From Pithys albifrons albifrons (lineage: Eukaryota; Chordata; Aves; Passeriformes; Thamnophilidae), in the NCBI RefSeq assembly GCF_047495875.1, contig NC_092465.1:6906160-6970159 (forward strand): a stretch of 64,000 bases of DNA, written 5' to 3'. The translations under genes were made by a program, and so were the position numbers. A model generated the notes under the pieces. The model had not been told where the DNA came from and made no database searches. It saw only the letters and a program-made list of their open reading frames with translations. Positions 36,801-44,469 of this stretch are shown in pieces. Numbering within the stretch: the stretch's first letter is position 1; every line of letters begins with the position of its first letter.

Positions 36801-39800
36801 AATTTGTGTGTCTGAACTATTTGCAAAGAAAAAAATTAAGATGTATTAGAATATTTTTACCATTTTTACTTTTAAGTATATTGATGTGAATCATATTTCT
36901 TGCATTTGTGCTGTTATCATCTCTCTGTGCCTTACTGTGTGTTCTGGGAACACTGACCTTGAGGCACCAAATTTAGTAGGAAGAGAAGATAATTGACTGG
37001 AAACAGATGATTTTTTTCTAGATTGTGCTACCTTGCTTCTGTAAACAAAACTGTTTGCTTGTCTAGGATGGTGAACCACTGAATCATAATTTCATCCCAC
37101 TGGACATACAGCTGGATAACTGGGAAGATTTACCAGAGGTTTTCCAGCACAGGAAAAATCGGGCACTGGTAAGAACAAGCTCTGTTGGCACAGCACTATC
37201 ATATTTAATGCAGAGGAATTTGACTTACTCTTTAAAAAAATAAATGCAGAATACTTCCAGGCCTTGGGATCTAGCAGAGTTTCATCACAGCAAGCAGGTC
37301 TTTGGGATGCTGATGTGAATATTAATTGTGCAGTTGGGTACTCTGGCAAATTGTCCTGCCTCCTGTTCACATTTCAGTGGAAGGAACCAACCAGGCATCC
37401 TTCAATTTCTCATTTACAGGATTAGTGACTAACATTTTTAAGCCAACAAAACAGCTTTTTGAAGGTTCTGTGTGGAGCACACTAGAACAAGAATGTTCTA
37501 GATTCTATCAGAGTTCTGAGCAGGCTCCACTCTCACCCTTCCTTTGGTTGTAACAACTCCCAAAGCAGTGTCAGGCACAGCTCCACTGAGGCATTCAGCC
37601 TTTCCCATTCATAATGGGGTGTGAGGAGAACATTAACACTGCAAAGCCCAGTACTCAAGGAAGGAAACCCAGGTTGAAATTGGATTTGAAATATTATCTG
37701 CTTAACTTAGTTTTTCTGTTTGGAAAATCAGATTCCGTCATGTAGGAACAAAACTGGTATTTTATGTAGGTTCTGCAACATAGTTGGAAATTACAAGGTG
37801 TCAGAAGACACTTGACTGATTGAACCAGCTGTTCTGTGAAGCAGCAAATGAGGGGGTTACACAAACGTTGCCAAGGGATTTCAAAGCTATTTGTTAGAGA
37901 GAAAACACAGGTTAAGAATTTCAGGGGCAGTGGGTGGCACTTACAAATCTTCCTGTCCCTCAGCCTTGCCCTCTAGCTTAGAAGCTCCATGTTTGTAGAT
38001 GTTCCTGAAAAGAATTAAGGAAAAACTTTCCTGTTTCTGTTTCCATGATGGATGTCCTGCTGCTCCACTGGCTTCTTTGTTGCAGCTCTGGCTCTGAGCA
38101 AGTGAGAGGCATTTGTACCCTTCACATTTGCCATGTGAAAATACTCCAAGGAGAAAAAGAATATTGTCATGTCATAATCTCGAAGTATGGAAGTTGTTCC
38201 TGGATGTAACTGAAGCCACATCTAAGTCCACACTGCACAATGTATTTATTTTTCCCACAGCTTTGTTCACAAATAGCCTGATCCTGACTGTGATGGGTGG
38301 TTGCACTTCAGTGGGAAAGAGAGTGGAAAAAGGAAAAAAGCTCACCAGGCCACTTGTTCTTGTCACATTGTTACTCCCATTTATTTTCTGTTGTAAAAAT
38401 CAGAATGGTATTGATTGATTTTTCCTCTACACTCATCCTAAAGCAAACAGCCCTGTTAGAAATTCTAAATTCAGATGTAGGGCAGTTTTCCCTTGGTTCC
38501 TGAATATTCTGTGATTATGGTTATTGAGGAAATCCATTAGTCAATCATGCCAGCCCTGCCAGTTTACAGCTTCAAATGTTTGGGGTTTTTTGTGGTTTCC
38601 CAGCCTGAACAAAACCCTGTTTGATTCAGTACCAGAAATGAATTCCCTCTGAGCCCCTTTATTTTATCATACTTCCAAATTCCAAATGCAGAACAAGAAA
38701 AGATGAACAACATCATGCTCCAGTCCCTATTTCCATTCTGGAATACATTGTTAAACAGTTCATCAGCTTTTCCTCAGGATCCTGTGCTTGTGTCAACTTG
38801 AGATTTCTGTGAAAGATGAAGGGCAGTTTAAACTGCTCCAAGTGTTGCCCTTTGACTGTTTGAGCAGGTGAGAGAGGGGGTTGCAGTTTGTATGAATGAC
38901 TTGGAGGGACCCTCTCTGCTGCTACCAGCTGTTCTCAGCCCCTGGTGAATGTTTAATGCCAGCACTCTCCACTTTAATTATTTCTGTGTAATGCCTGTCC
39001 TGCTGCTGACAATCATGTTCCCTGCCAGATCCTGAGGTTTATGAAAGAATGGACTCATCTGACAGCAATGAAACAGAAGATTGTCAGAAAAAGTGGTCAG
39101 TTATTTTGTAGTCCTATTCGTGCTGCAGAGGAGTTGTCTAAAAAGCAGTCTGTGGGCAGCAGCACAAAAAGGTATGTGGGGTTTAGTTTGAATTCCTCTG
39201 ACTACTTGCTGCAGGAAGCTTGTGAAATTCTCTAGCACGGGCTTTATTTTGTCTGTAGGTAAGAATTAAGTAAACAAACAGTTTGTGATTACAGTAATAA
39301 AAGGAGAAGCAGCAGGTTCTGAGTGTTTTTAACCTCTTGCCTGATTGCATCCTTCCATGAAGTGTAGGAAAAAGGTGTGAATGGTGTCAGAAAAGCTCCC
39401 AGGACCCAGAGCAGCCTTCTGAGGGGTGTGCAGGGCCTGGCACTTGTGCAGTGCAGGGATGTGCTTGGGAGGAGTTTGCCAAACTTTATTCATTGTCCAT
39501 CCAGAAAATGAGGAATGTTTCAAAAGAGACTATGCCATACCAATCCTACTCCTGGAGGGAGACCGTTCCCTTAGTGACAGTTTGCAATTCCAGGTATGTG
39601 ACCAGGGAGGACGTGGCCGCAGCGTCGCTCTCCAAGGCCAGCAGCACCGGTGGCAGCGTCCGCCTCATCTCCAGGGAAAGTGAGGCTTGTCCCAGCAAAG
39701 AAAATGCTCCTGTTGAACAGTCCACAGAGTAAGTTTATGAATGCAAAAATGTGATTAAGCTCTTTTTCCACAAGTTTGGGGTTTTTTTAAGCAGTAAAAT

Positions 39801-41848
39801 TATGTGCTGTGAGTGTTGCCTTGCTGAAGTACAGTAGTTACAGAAGAAACCTGCTGTAGTGCTAATGAGCTCTGCTTTATTCTTATAACAATTCAGATTT
39901 TAGCTGTTGTCTGCTGCCATAGCTGCTAATTAACTGAGTCTGACTAAAACAAAACAGGACTCAGTTAAAGAAAAAAGCTCAGCCTTCTTATGAGATCAAC
40001 AGCAAATTGGGCACACCAAACTGTCTTGTTTTGCCTCAAAATTTAGAAGAGAGACATGAACATGAAAATTCTAGACAGAAATTGCCCTTTTAAAAAATTC
40101 TATTAAACAAGCAGTGTGTATCCTGCCTTGTTTGGAGGAGGAAATCCACAGGCAGCCATGAAGATTGTAAAGAGAAAACAGGATGTTTCCTTTTTTACTT
40201 GTTAGAGAAGCTTAAAACATTTGACCTTTATATGTGTGTGTCAGATAAAACCCCCCATTTATGAATACAACATCATTTCAGCTAATAATTCAGTGTGTAA
40301 ACGTAGTAAAGGTGTGCAGAAGAAAAATCTGCCTTGTTATATTGTCAGATTTTGTCTAAATGGAAATGTAGCCAAGTTGGTGGGTTGCAGGTGTCAATGT
40401 GAGCAAGGTATTATTTCAACTAAAATTAGTATTTTGGAGCAGAGAAAGACAAAGAACTGTAGTGCTGAACAGCTCCTTTATCAACAGCTGTGCTGTGTTC
40501 TGTGCCACCAGGCTGCTTTCAGGACCGGGGAGAGGTCCCTCGGAGCAGGCTGAAGGCTCCCCCCATCCCAGAGGGTACCTGCAGGCGCTGGACAGCCAGG
40601 GGACCCCGCTGTGCCTGAGCTGCCAGCAGCCCACGGCTCAGCCCGCGCCCGGCGGCCGCGCCTGGGACACGCGGTTCTGCAGCCACACCTGCCAGGAGGA
40701 GTTCTCCATCCGCTCCAGCCAGAGCTACCTCAGGGCCAAAGTGTTCGAGGTGGAACACGGGGTGTGCCAGTTCTGCCACCAGAACGCGCAGGAGCTTTAC
40801 CTCAGTGTCAGGGATGCACCCAGGAGTCGGCGCAAGGAGCTGCTGGAGAGCTCCTGGATGTCTCACCTCCCGCTGGGGCAGGTAACTGGTCTGGGGTTTG
40901 GGCAGCTCGTTCGGAGAAATCCCAGGATGTTCTTACAGATTTAACGTAGAAAGTTAACCCAGCACCAACAAAAGAACAAGAGAAAACAAATCCTTAGAAA
41001 CAACCAAATTACTCTAAATCTCATTGACTTCTAATAGATTTTTCATCTCTAGAAGGCACAGGCAGCAGAGTTGTGGCTCTGCAGGTGTGGATGTAAACAC
41101 TGGTTGTTGCGCAGTCCAGGCTGGGTGAGAACATGCCAGCTACTTAGTTTGCTTGTCTAGTGGGAGTAACTAAAAACTTCTCTTGCTGAAAGCTGTGAAT
41201 GGCCACTTCCCTGAAGGCCCTTGCTCTGATGGTAGCAGGTAGCTGTAATGCAGGAGTGTCTCACGCCGGCAGGGCCGTGTCTGTGTTTGCTGCAGCTGAA
41301 CGAGATGATCCGGAGCCCCACGGAGGGGCAGTTCTGGCAGGTGGATCACATCCAGCCCGTGTACAGCGGAGGAGGACAGTGCTCCCTGGACAACCTCCAG
41401 ACTCTGTGTACAACGTGCCACAGGGAGGTCAGTGTGCTGGAGCTGGGAATCCTGGCCCTCTCCCCTGGGACAGGAGACTGCAGTAATGCTCCTCCTCAGC
41501 CCTGCTCTCTGCAGTGCAGAACCCCCTGCCCTCCTCCTCCCCCTCCCACACAGCAAAGGTATATTAAACTGTTACAATATGACACTTTGCTCAGGATGGG
41601 GGGAAACACCACCTTAATAAACCATCTGCATTTTATTGTGCTGTCTACTGCAAAATTAGACTGGAGTTCAACTGTGGGGTAATGCTTTCCACAGGCATGG
41701 TGTTGCCAAGTCTTAATACTCACTGAACAGCCCTGTCTCTCTTTTCCAGAGAACTGCAAAACAGGCCAAGGAAAGAAGCCAGCTGAAGAGAAGGTCTTTA
41801 GCTACAAAGTATGGCTCTGATATCACCAAATTTTTAGTGAAGATGTAA
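6680..41848 (+). CDS. ZRANB3: ZRANB3: SNF2-family DNA annealing helicase/translocase and HNH endonuclease (20 coding exons)
   Basis: Joining 20 exons (6680-6825, 20144-20162, 22559-22737, 24571-24802, 25722-25807, 27613-27784, 28093-28221, 28937-29056, 30192-30311, 30937-31116, 33002-33154, 33776-34241, 35154-35357, 35844-35935, 37067-37168, 39029-39171, 39594-39728, 40512-40881, 41296-41427, 41750-41848) gives 1092 codons plus stop with matching phases throughout. Order of motifs: Walker A MGLGKT (56-61), DESH (152-155), LLTGTPA, motif [12 protein letters not shown], motif [16 protein letters not shown] box QHDIRSFF (518-525), NZF finger (about 641-660), a Cys pair zinc site (927-953), HNH (H1034, N1049, H1058) and APIM KFLVK (1087-1091). 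In the characterised human protein these bind polyubiquitinated PCNA, regress and anneal stalled forks in the nucleus and cut DNA in an ATP-dependent way. The start ATG has A at -3 and G at +4. All catalytic residues look intact. Confidence 0.97.
6826..16347. other. ZRANB3 intron 2, 5' part
   Basis: This is the largest intron of the gene (13.3 kb in all). Apart from a 37-bp duplication at 8695-8768 I see no exon, RNA gene or recognisable transposon here. From about 12780 to 13780 the plus strand is clearly purine-rich. Confidence 0.6.
8695..8768 (+). repeat. 37-bp tandem duplication
   Basis: CTGTGCCCTCAGCCAGCTCT and the following TGAAGGAAAATGTC occur at 8695 and again at 8732 with no difference that I can see, so the duplication looks recent. 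It is intronic. Confidence 0.9.
16348..16505 (+). mobile_element. tRNA-Ile-derived SINE with CR1-like tail (TguSINE1-like)
   Basis: The head resembles a tRNA-Ile(AAT): A box TGGCTCAGTTGG (16357-16368), an anticodon-loop remnant TAATAA, B box GGTTCAATCCC (16402-16412), and an acceptor-like end at GGGCCA. It is followed directly by a CR1-type 3' tail, GAGTTGGACTCGATGATCC then CCCTTCCAAC and a TAGTCTGTGA end that is repeated. A tRNA-Ile head with a CR1 tail is the published design of the zebra finch SINE, which is thought to be copied by CR1 reverse transcriptase. The tRNA stems are mutated (TTAAAAC for the D-arm), so this is not a working tRNA gene. Confidence 0.8.
18118..18437 (+). mobile_element. 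CR1 LINE 3' fragment
   Basis: Sense-strand CR1 landmarks run in order: GGGAAGTTCTAGCCAGG, CAGGCACTCAGCAGTAGGAC, GGAGATCAGAAAAAAATTCT, TGGAGGTTTTTAAAGTGAGA, GGTCTTTTCCAACCCAATCA and the tail ATTCTATGATTCTGTG. It is 5' truncated and about 320 bases long. Confidence 0.9.
18443..18496 (+). repeat. 20-bp tandem repeat, about 2.7 copies
   Basis: CAGTGCAAAGGGATCCCA is followed by two copies with GGGGTCCC at a 20-base step, directly downstream of the CR1 tail. It may have grown from the insertion boundary. Confidence 0.85.
19352..19406 (-). mobile_element. short CR1 3'-end relic, reverse orientation
   Basis: AATCATGGGATGGTTTGGG followed by TTAAAGATC matches the reverse complement of a CR1 3' end. 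Only about 55 bases remain. Confidence 0.6.
20144..20162 (+). CDS. ZRANB3: ZRANB3 coding exon 2, a 19-nt microexon
   Basis: Acceptor TTTTTCAG at 20143 and donor GTAAGT at 20163 enclose only 19 bases. They finish codon 49 (Arg) and encode CMIADE, the residues immediately before the Walker A motif. Phase is 2 on entry and 0 on exit. Skipping it would shift the frame. The match to the family sequence on both sides makes this assignment firm despite its size. Confidence 0.92.
20163..22558. other. ZRANB3 intron 3
   Basis: This is A+T-rich intron sequence with no supported exon, RNA gene or repeat. Confidence 0.6.
22559..22737 (+). CDS. ZRANB3: ZRANB3 coding exon 3 (Walker A)
   Basis: The exon opens directly with MGLGKT (residues 56-61; K60 should be the ATP-binding lysine) and contains motif Ia [11 protein letters not shown]. 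The acceptor is CTTTTCCCAG and the donor GTGAGT. It ends two bases into codon 115. Confidence 0.95.
22791..22920 (+). repeat. 21-bp minisatellite, about 6 copies
   Basis: ACCCTCTGGGATGTCAGAT-type units start at 22791, 22812, 22833, 22854, 22875 and 22896, a 21-base step with several substitutions. It begins 54 bases after the exon 3 donor. Because 21 is divisible by three it keeps a Ser/Thr/Pro-rich frame open that is not protein sequence. Confidence 0.9.
22921..24570. other. ZRANB3 intron 4, remainder
   Basis: No exon, RNA gene or clear repeat is seen. The intron closes with TTTTCTCTTTCAG. Confidence 0.6.
24571..24802 (+). CDS. ZRANB3: ZRANB3 coding exon 4 (DESH box)
   Basis: It encodes residues 115-192, including motif II as [11 protein letters not shown] (DESH at 152-155) and motif [20 protein letters not shown] in place of DEAH is normal for this family. 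Donor GTATTT is weak. Confidence 0.95.
24922..25331 (+). mobile_element. CR1 LINE 3' fragment
   Basis: Runs from CTATGGGGAGAGGCTGAGGG through TTTAGCCTGGAGAAGAGGAG, GCCAGGTGGGGGTTGGTCTC and GGTCTTTTCCAACCCAATCC to ATTCTGTGATTCTATGA. It lies in intron 5 of ZRANB3 in the same direction as the gene and is nearly identical to the copy at 29360-29754. Confidence 0.92.
25722..25807 (+). CDS. ZRANB3: ZRANB3 coding exon 5
   Basis: Encodes [19 protein letters not shown] and the following residues up to position 221 in the linker between the two RecA-like lobes. It enters at phase 0 after TTTTAATGCAG and leaves two bases into a codon at donor GTATTG. Confidence 0.93.
25808..27612. other. ZRANB3 intron 6
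   Basis: No exon or mobile element is recognised. At about 25964-26003 there is a TTTATTAAATTAATTAATT-type A+T-only stretch with self-complementary parts. Confidence 0.6.
27613..27784 (+). CDS. ZRANB3: ZRANB3 coding exon 6
   Basis: Encodes residues 221-278, including the conserved [20 protein letters not shown], the SNF2-family segment that follows motif III. Acceptor GCATTTTCAG, donor GTGCAT. Confidence 0.95.
28093..28221 (+). CDS. ZRANB3: ZRANB3 coding exon 7
   Basis: Encodes 43 residues (279-321), from [15 protein letters not shown] to LYKETAIAK, in phase 0 at both ends. It lies in the variable insert before helicase lobe 2. Donor GTGAGT. Confidence 0.94.
28222..28936. other. ZRANB3 intron 8
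   Basis: Plain intron sequence. No exon or repeat is recognised. Confidence 0.6.
28937..29056 (+). CDS. ZRANB3: ZRANB3 coding exon 8 (start of helicase C lobe)
   Basis: Forty residues (322-361), [15 protein letters not shown] then [13 protein letters not shown], the motif IV region at the start of the second RecA lobe. Phase 0 to 0. The acceptor TTACTGCAG has a poor pyrimidine tract, but the protein match is unambiguous. Confidence 0.95.
29360..29754 (+). mobile_element. CR1 LINE 3' fragment
   Basis: CAGCTGAGGGAGCTGGGGGT leads through the same landmarks as the copy at 24922-25331, to GGTCTTTTCCAACCCAACTG and TTCTATGATTATCATT. Plus orientation, in intron 9 of ZRANB3. The terminal octamers are partly eroded. 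Confidence 0.92.
30192..30311 (+). CDS. ZRANB3: ZRANB3 coding exon 9 (motif V, part)
   Basis: Residues 362-401: [15 protein letters not shown] through [11 protein letters not shown], which holds the first half of helicase motif V. Phase 0 to 0, donor GTATGA. Confidence 0.95.
30418..30790. mobile_element. LTR-like sequence in ZRANB3 intron 10 (tentative)
   Basis: The sequence is more G+C rich than flanking intron. It has TATA-like motifs in both orientations (GGATATAATC on the minus strand at about 30445-30454; ATATAAATAC on the plus strand just beyond at 30831-30840). An imperfect inverted repeat joins CCCCCTCAGG (from about 30576) and CCTGAGGGGG near 30668-30679. The composition and motif layout recall an endogenous retroviral LTR, but no TG...CA ends or target-site duplication could be fixed and no viral coding sequence is present. 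Confidence 0.35.
30937..31116 (+). CDS. ZRANB3: ZRANB3 coding exon 10 (motif VI)
   Basis: Sixty residues (402-461) from [17 protein letters not shown] to [12 protein letters not shown], including motif [13 protein letters not shown] with the arginine finger. The exon is strikingly G+C and CpG rich compared with its neighbours. Phase 0 to 0, donor GTGGGC. Confidence 0.96.
31347..31674 (+). mobile_element. candidate solo LTR of an endogenous retrovirus
   Basis: A 328-base unit begins TGTTTGACAT and ends CACCCCAACA, so its ends form the TGTT/AACA inverted pair usual for LTRs. In the right order it has a TATA-like GATAAAAA (31543-31550), a polyadenylation signal AATAAA (31568-31573) followed by GCTCTAAGCTCATAACC, and a C/T-rich U5-like tail with CTGCTGCCTGAGTCCG. 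No gag, pol or env sequence is nearby and I could not see a target-site duplication. It lies in intron 11 of ZRANB3. Confidence 0.5.
31806..32055 (-). mobile_element. CR1 LINE 3' fragment, reverse orientation
   Basis: ACCACAGAATGGTTTGGGTT, GGAAGGGACCTTAAAGATCA, CTGCCATGGGCAGGGACACC, GCTTCTCTGGGCAACCTGTG and CAAGAATTTCTTTCTAATAT appear in this order, the reverse complement of another CR1 subfamily than the copies at 24.9 and 29.4 kb. Confidence 0.88.
32056..33001. other. ZRANB3 intron 11, 3' part
   Basis: No exon or repeat is recognised. It closes with GTCTTTCTGCAG. Confidence 0.6.
33002..33154 (+). CDS. ZRANB3: ZRANB3 coding exon 11
   Basis: Residues 462-512: [19 protein letters not shown] through NELLFTH. 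This is the end of the helicase core, rich in charged residues. Phase 0 to 0, donor GTAAGA. Confidence 0.94.
33776..34241 (+). CDS. ZRANB3: ZRANB3 coding exon 12 (PIP box and NZF zinc finger)
   Basis: The largest exon, residues 513-667 plus one base. It starts with [13 protein letters not shown], a consensus PCNA-interacting PIP box, then a low-complexity Ser/Glu/Lys linker with a basic KKRKR stretch, and the NZF finger beginning WHCSVCTY at 641, with C643, C646, C657 and C660 and the Thr-Tyr pair that contacts ubiquitin in NZF domains. Donor GTGAGG gives phase 1. Without the splice the frame would run on to a stop at 34339. Confidence 0.95.
35154..35357 (+). CDS. ZRANB3: ZRANB3 coding exon 13 (acidic linker)
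   Basis: Encodes about 68 residues of Glu/Gly/Ser-rich, low-complexity linker after the NZF finger. It has no known fold and poor similarity to mammals. Support comes from phase (1 in, 1 out, 204 bases), a good acceptor TTCATCTTTAG and donor GTAAAG, and an uninterrupted frame. Being symmetric, it could be skipped without a frameshift. Confidence 0.8.
35844..35935 (+). CDS. ZRANB3: ZRANB3 coding exon 14
   Basis: Encodes [19 protein letters not shown] and then TDRIHLYTK. The segment from YDGLMF on opens the conserved region after the linker, which I take to be the substrate-recognition (HARP-like) domain. Enters in phase 1 and leaves in phase 0 at GTAAAC. Confidence 0.93.
37067..37168 (+). CDS. 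ZRANB3: ZRANB3 coding exon 15
   Basis: Thirty-four residues, from [19 protein letters not shown] to HRKNRAL, within the same conserved region. Acceptor TTGTCTAG, donor GTAAGA, phase 0 to 0. Confidence 0.93.
39029..39171 (+). CDS. ZRANB3: ZRANB3 coding exon 16
   Basis: Encodes [18 protein letters not shown], then [17 protein letters not shown] up to STK and two bases of an Arg codon. Both blocks match the family closely. Donor GTATGT. Confidence 0.94.
39594..39728 (+). CDS. ZRANB3: ZRANB3 coding exon 17
   Basis: Encodes the conserved [15 protein letters not shown] and [11 protein letters not shown], then a short variable tail. Acceptor TTGCAATTCCAG, donor GTAAGT, phase 2 in and 2 out. Confidence 0.93.
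40512..40881 (+). CDS. ZRANB3: ZRANB3 coding exon 18 (Cys-pair zinc site, start of HNH module)
   Basis: Residues 893-1016. After a short Gly/Pro-rich linker comes [20 protein letters not shown], Cys pairs C927/C930 and C949/C953, then [18 protein letters not shown] with C978/C981, the first zinc knuckle of the HNH module. The linker is shorter and unlike what I recall of mammals. The exon is very G+C rich. The 40512 acceptor is chosen over an AG 10 bases downstream because only it keeps the frame. Confidence 0.93.
41296..41427 (+). CDS. ZRANB3: ZRANB3 coding exon 19 (HNH nuclease core)
   Basis: Forty-four residues (1017-1060), [18 protein letters not shown] then [16 protein letters not shown]1034 (in VDH), N1049 and H1058, with zinc ligands C1054 and C1057, complete the HNH endonuclease motif. 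Acceptor TTGCTGCAG, donor GTCAGT, phase 0 to 0. Confidence 0.96.
41750..41848 (+). CDS. ZRANB3: ZRANB3 coding exon 20 (APIM, stop)
   Basis: Encodes the last 32 residues: a basic helix [15 protein letters not shown], then [17 protein letters not shown] and TAA. KFLVK fits the APIM consensus, the second PCNA-binding element of ZRANB3, placed at the extreme C-terminus as in mammals. Acceptor CTTTTCCAG. Confidence 0.95.
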   Translation, partial: RTAKQAKERSQLKRRSLATKYGSDITKFLVKM

Positions 41849-42580
41849 AATGCAAAATCCACTCAGTTACATCATAACTCTAAAACCAATATAGTTTCAT
41901 AGTTTTCCTCGTGGACTGACTTAACAGAGGTCTCTGTAGCCCATGATGCTGTTGCTAGAGAGAAGAAAACAAGGAGAATAAGAAATCATTTGTGACACTG
42001 ATTGTGAGAGGGCATCCAAGGTGCTTGATTATGGTTATGTTTTTATGACCCTGTGGTTTAAAGCTAAATTTCTGCATGTAACCTTACTGCAGTTTTGAAG
42101 CATCACTGTTTTCCTCTTGCAGTGCATTTAGAGCTGCAACAATTTGAGAAAGTTCTGCTGAAACTGATGTTGTAGTTAGAGTTGAACTGCATTTATAATG
42201 GACCAAGACGATGTCTTAATTTCTTTGTTCACATACAAAACCTCCTGAAGAAAATACACCTATTCTGACAAAAACTAGTGTAAGAGAGTGATGTCTCCTA
42301 ATTCTGCTCAGCCACAGAAGGCCTGCTCTTGGCACTGGCCCTGGCTTACAGGACTTTGGCATTCAGAACTGATGGTAGTTGAACAGTTTTCACTTAAACC
42401 AGCTTGTATTAAAATTTTATTCCTAATTAAGGAACACTAAATACTACCAATTATCTCATCAAAGGTAGTTTCTGAGAAATGCTACAATCACAGTTTCCTT
42501 AACAAGATTGCTAGTTATTTTGGACTGCTTACCTGACCTTCTTTTACAGTTACTTTAAATAAATACAGTTCTTTTTCCTG
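41849..42580 (+). other. ZRANB3: probable ZRANB3 3' untranslated region
   Basis: From the TAA at 41846-41848 to about 20 bases beyond the first canonical AATAAA downstream. Contains no further conserved frame. The true cleavage site is not visible in sequence. Confidence 0.55.
42558..42563 (+). terminator. polyadenylation signal AATAAA, ZRANB3
   Basis: The first canonical AATAAA after the stop codon, about 710 bases downstream, followed by a T-rich tract TTGGATTTTTTATGC at 42582-42596. A later AATAAA near 43941 could serve a longer transcript that would overlap the RAB3GAP1 3' end. Confidence 0.6.
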
Positions 42581-43460
42581 TTGGATTTTTTATGCTTTCT
42601 CTGTCTCTTCTCACCCCTTGAATGCTGGAAGGCAGTTGTAAGCTCATAGAGCACAGCTGTGCACAACACATCATCATCTTCTCAAAGGACATGGCTGCAA
42701 TTGCAACTTCATTTAGTTAAAATAGGCTCAAAAGTTACACTTCTGAGAAAAATTGTTAAAAATTACAAATCTTTAACTGAGAAAAAGAAGACAAGGTAAT
42801 TGCATGACTGCACCATTTTCTATAAAGTAAAACTCACTGGGCACTTCCAGCAAAGACACTTTCAGGTAATAAAGACACCTTTAGATACCAGCCTGAAAAA
42901 AATCTTTGGATGATGTTTGTGGTGCCTGAGAATGATAAAGAAATCATCTTTCCAGCAGCTTAAAAGACCAAGGAAGAACAGCCTGGTAACTAAGTGTGAG
43001 GGATTTTTAAGTTTATACAAGAGTCCACACTGCAGTGTAAAATTTCATTAGAGAGGAGGAAACCAAGAGGATCAGGGAAGAAGCTTAAATTCATTTAACT
43101 GATAATTAGCCCAGTGCACTTTCTCTTAAAGAAGCTACACAGTTAAACAGCAGCTGCATTGGTCCTCATCTTACTTACGCCTTGGTCAGAGGAATTTCTC
43201 TCAGGTAACACACAACAGGATGGAGAACAAATTCTGTGATGTTTTCCCTGAAGAAAATGAACTCTTCTTCATCCTGCAAAATGCAGCTTTATCTGAGGAA
43301 AACACTGACTCCTGTGCCCCCAAAGGAACTTTAGGGTAACACCTGGGCCCTACTATTGGCAGAGCTCAACTCTATCCATGATGGAGTCACAGTCATAAAA
43401 TATTGTCCTTCCTGGGTCAGACCATGCAAGGAGAGAATGGAAGAACATGGGGACTACTGA
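42581..43460. other. intergenic stretch between convergent genes
   Basis: Roughly 0.9 kb with no exon, RNA gene or repeat recognised on either strand. It may be part of longer alternative 3'UTRs. Confidence 0.5.
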
Positions 43461-44469
43461 GAGCCAATAATGTTTATATTTATTGAGTAATGTCCACAAT
43501 ACTGTAGCTGTTTGTACATTTCATTGTGTCAAGTATCTCTGATCTTTTGCTGCTTCTCATTCGAACACATGACGGTCACTGCAAAGCAACATTGGCACAT
43601 ACACTTGGTGTCTGATGGTACCAGTGGGGGCAGGGGACAATGTTCCATCCTCTCACAGCAAAGACACAGGGCAGGCAAAAGGCCTCTGCAAATACCAGGA
43701 AGCTGCTCACAGTGAAACCCCCTCTGCAGGTGTCATTTGTACCCAGCTTTGGCCCTTGCAGGGAGGGAGGGATATAAAACATCCCAAACCCTCAGTGATC
43801 TGCTCCAGGCTCTCAGGCTCACTGTCCAGTTTTACCCCTAAATGTAATTATTTCTGTTGGAGAGAAGTGACAAGACCTTAAGGAAAAACCACTGCAAGGC
43901 CAAGAGAGCTTGGCATGAACTAAAGTGTAATGCATATTTTAAATAAAAATAAGGCTATTTTAGAAGTACTTGAAATGTAGTGAATAACCAAAACATACTG
44001 GGCTCTGTAATTATGATTAGCAATAAATATAAATTACTTACGTTTACATCTCAATTTAAGTAGACTAATGTCCCTTGATAAAGTTTGATCCAGAAGTGTA
44101 AAGCAGCACATTCTGCATGAATTTCAACATGAATATTTGCACACAGCCCACTCACGTCCATAATTAAACAAGCTAATGCAAAGAAAAGAAAATATGCTCC
44201 CTCTGGACAGGGAGAAGGCTGCTAGATTTTCTCCCCCAGAGATCTGACTGAAACTACTTGTGAAGTCATTCCAAACCTCCAGACGCGTTGCTGCAGACAC
44301 CGCTCACGGCTGCCAACCCAAGTCCTTGGGAACGCGGCGCTCCGTCACCAACGGGCCCGCGGTGTCTCCCGAGCGCAGCCAGTCCCTCTGCAGCATTCAT
44401 TCCTTCCCTTCCCGCAGGACGCGCACCCCGCGCTGCTGTGAGGACACGAACACGGACAGGGCTGGTGGT
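43460..44469 (-). other. RAB3GAP1: probable RAB3GAP1 3' untranslated region
   Basis: About 1 kb from the stop codon at 44470 to just beyond the first strong minus-strand poly(A) signal. The part next to the stop (44280-44469) is CpG rich; the rest is A+T rich. No conserved frame. Confidence 0.5.
43479..43484 (-). terminator. polyadenylation signal AATAAA, RAB3GAP1
   Basis: Plus-strand TTTATT is AATAAA on the minus strand, about 985 bases after the RAB3GAP1 stop codon. Another minus-strand AATAAA near 42415 is a possible distal site that would overlap ZRANB3's 3'UTR. Confidence 0.55.

Larger units (their letters stand above)
33155..41749. other. ZRANB3 introns 12-20
   Basis: The introns between coding exons 11 and 20 (0.3-1.9 kb each; the largest is 37169-39028) show no recognisable mobile element, RNA gene or additional exon. 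They are A+T rich with occasional homopolymers. Confidence 0.55.

Noticed and set aside
40416..40866. Antisense ORFs over ZRANB3 exon 18
   Set aside because: They are shadows of a GC-rich coding exon; the sense frame carries the conserved zinc and HNH residues.
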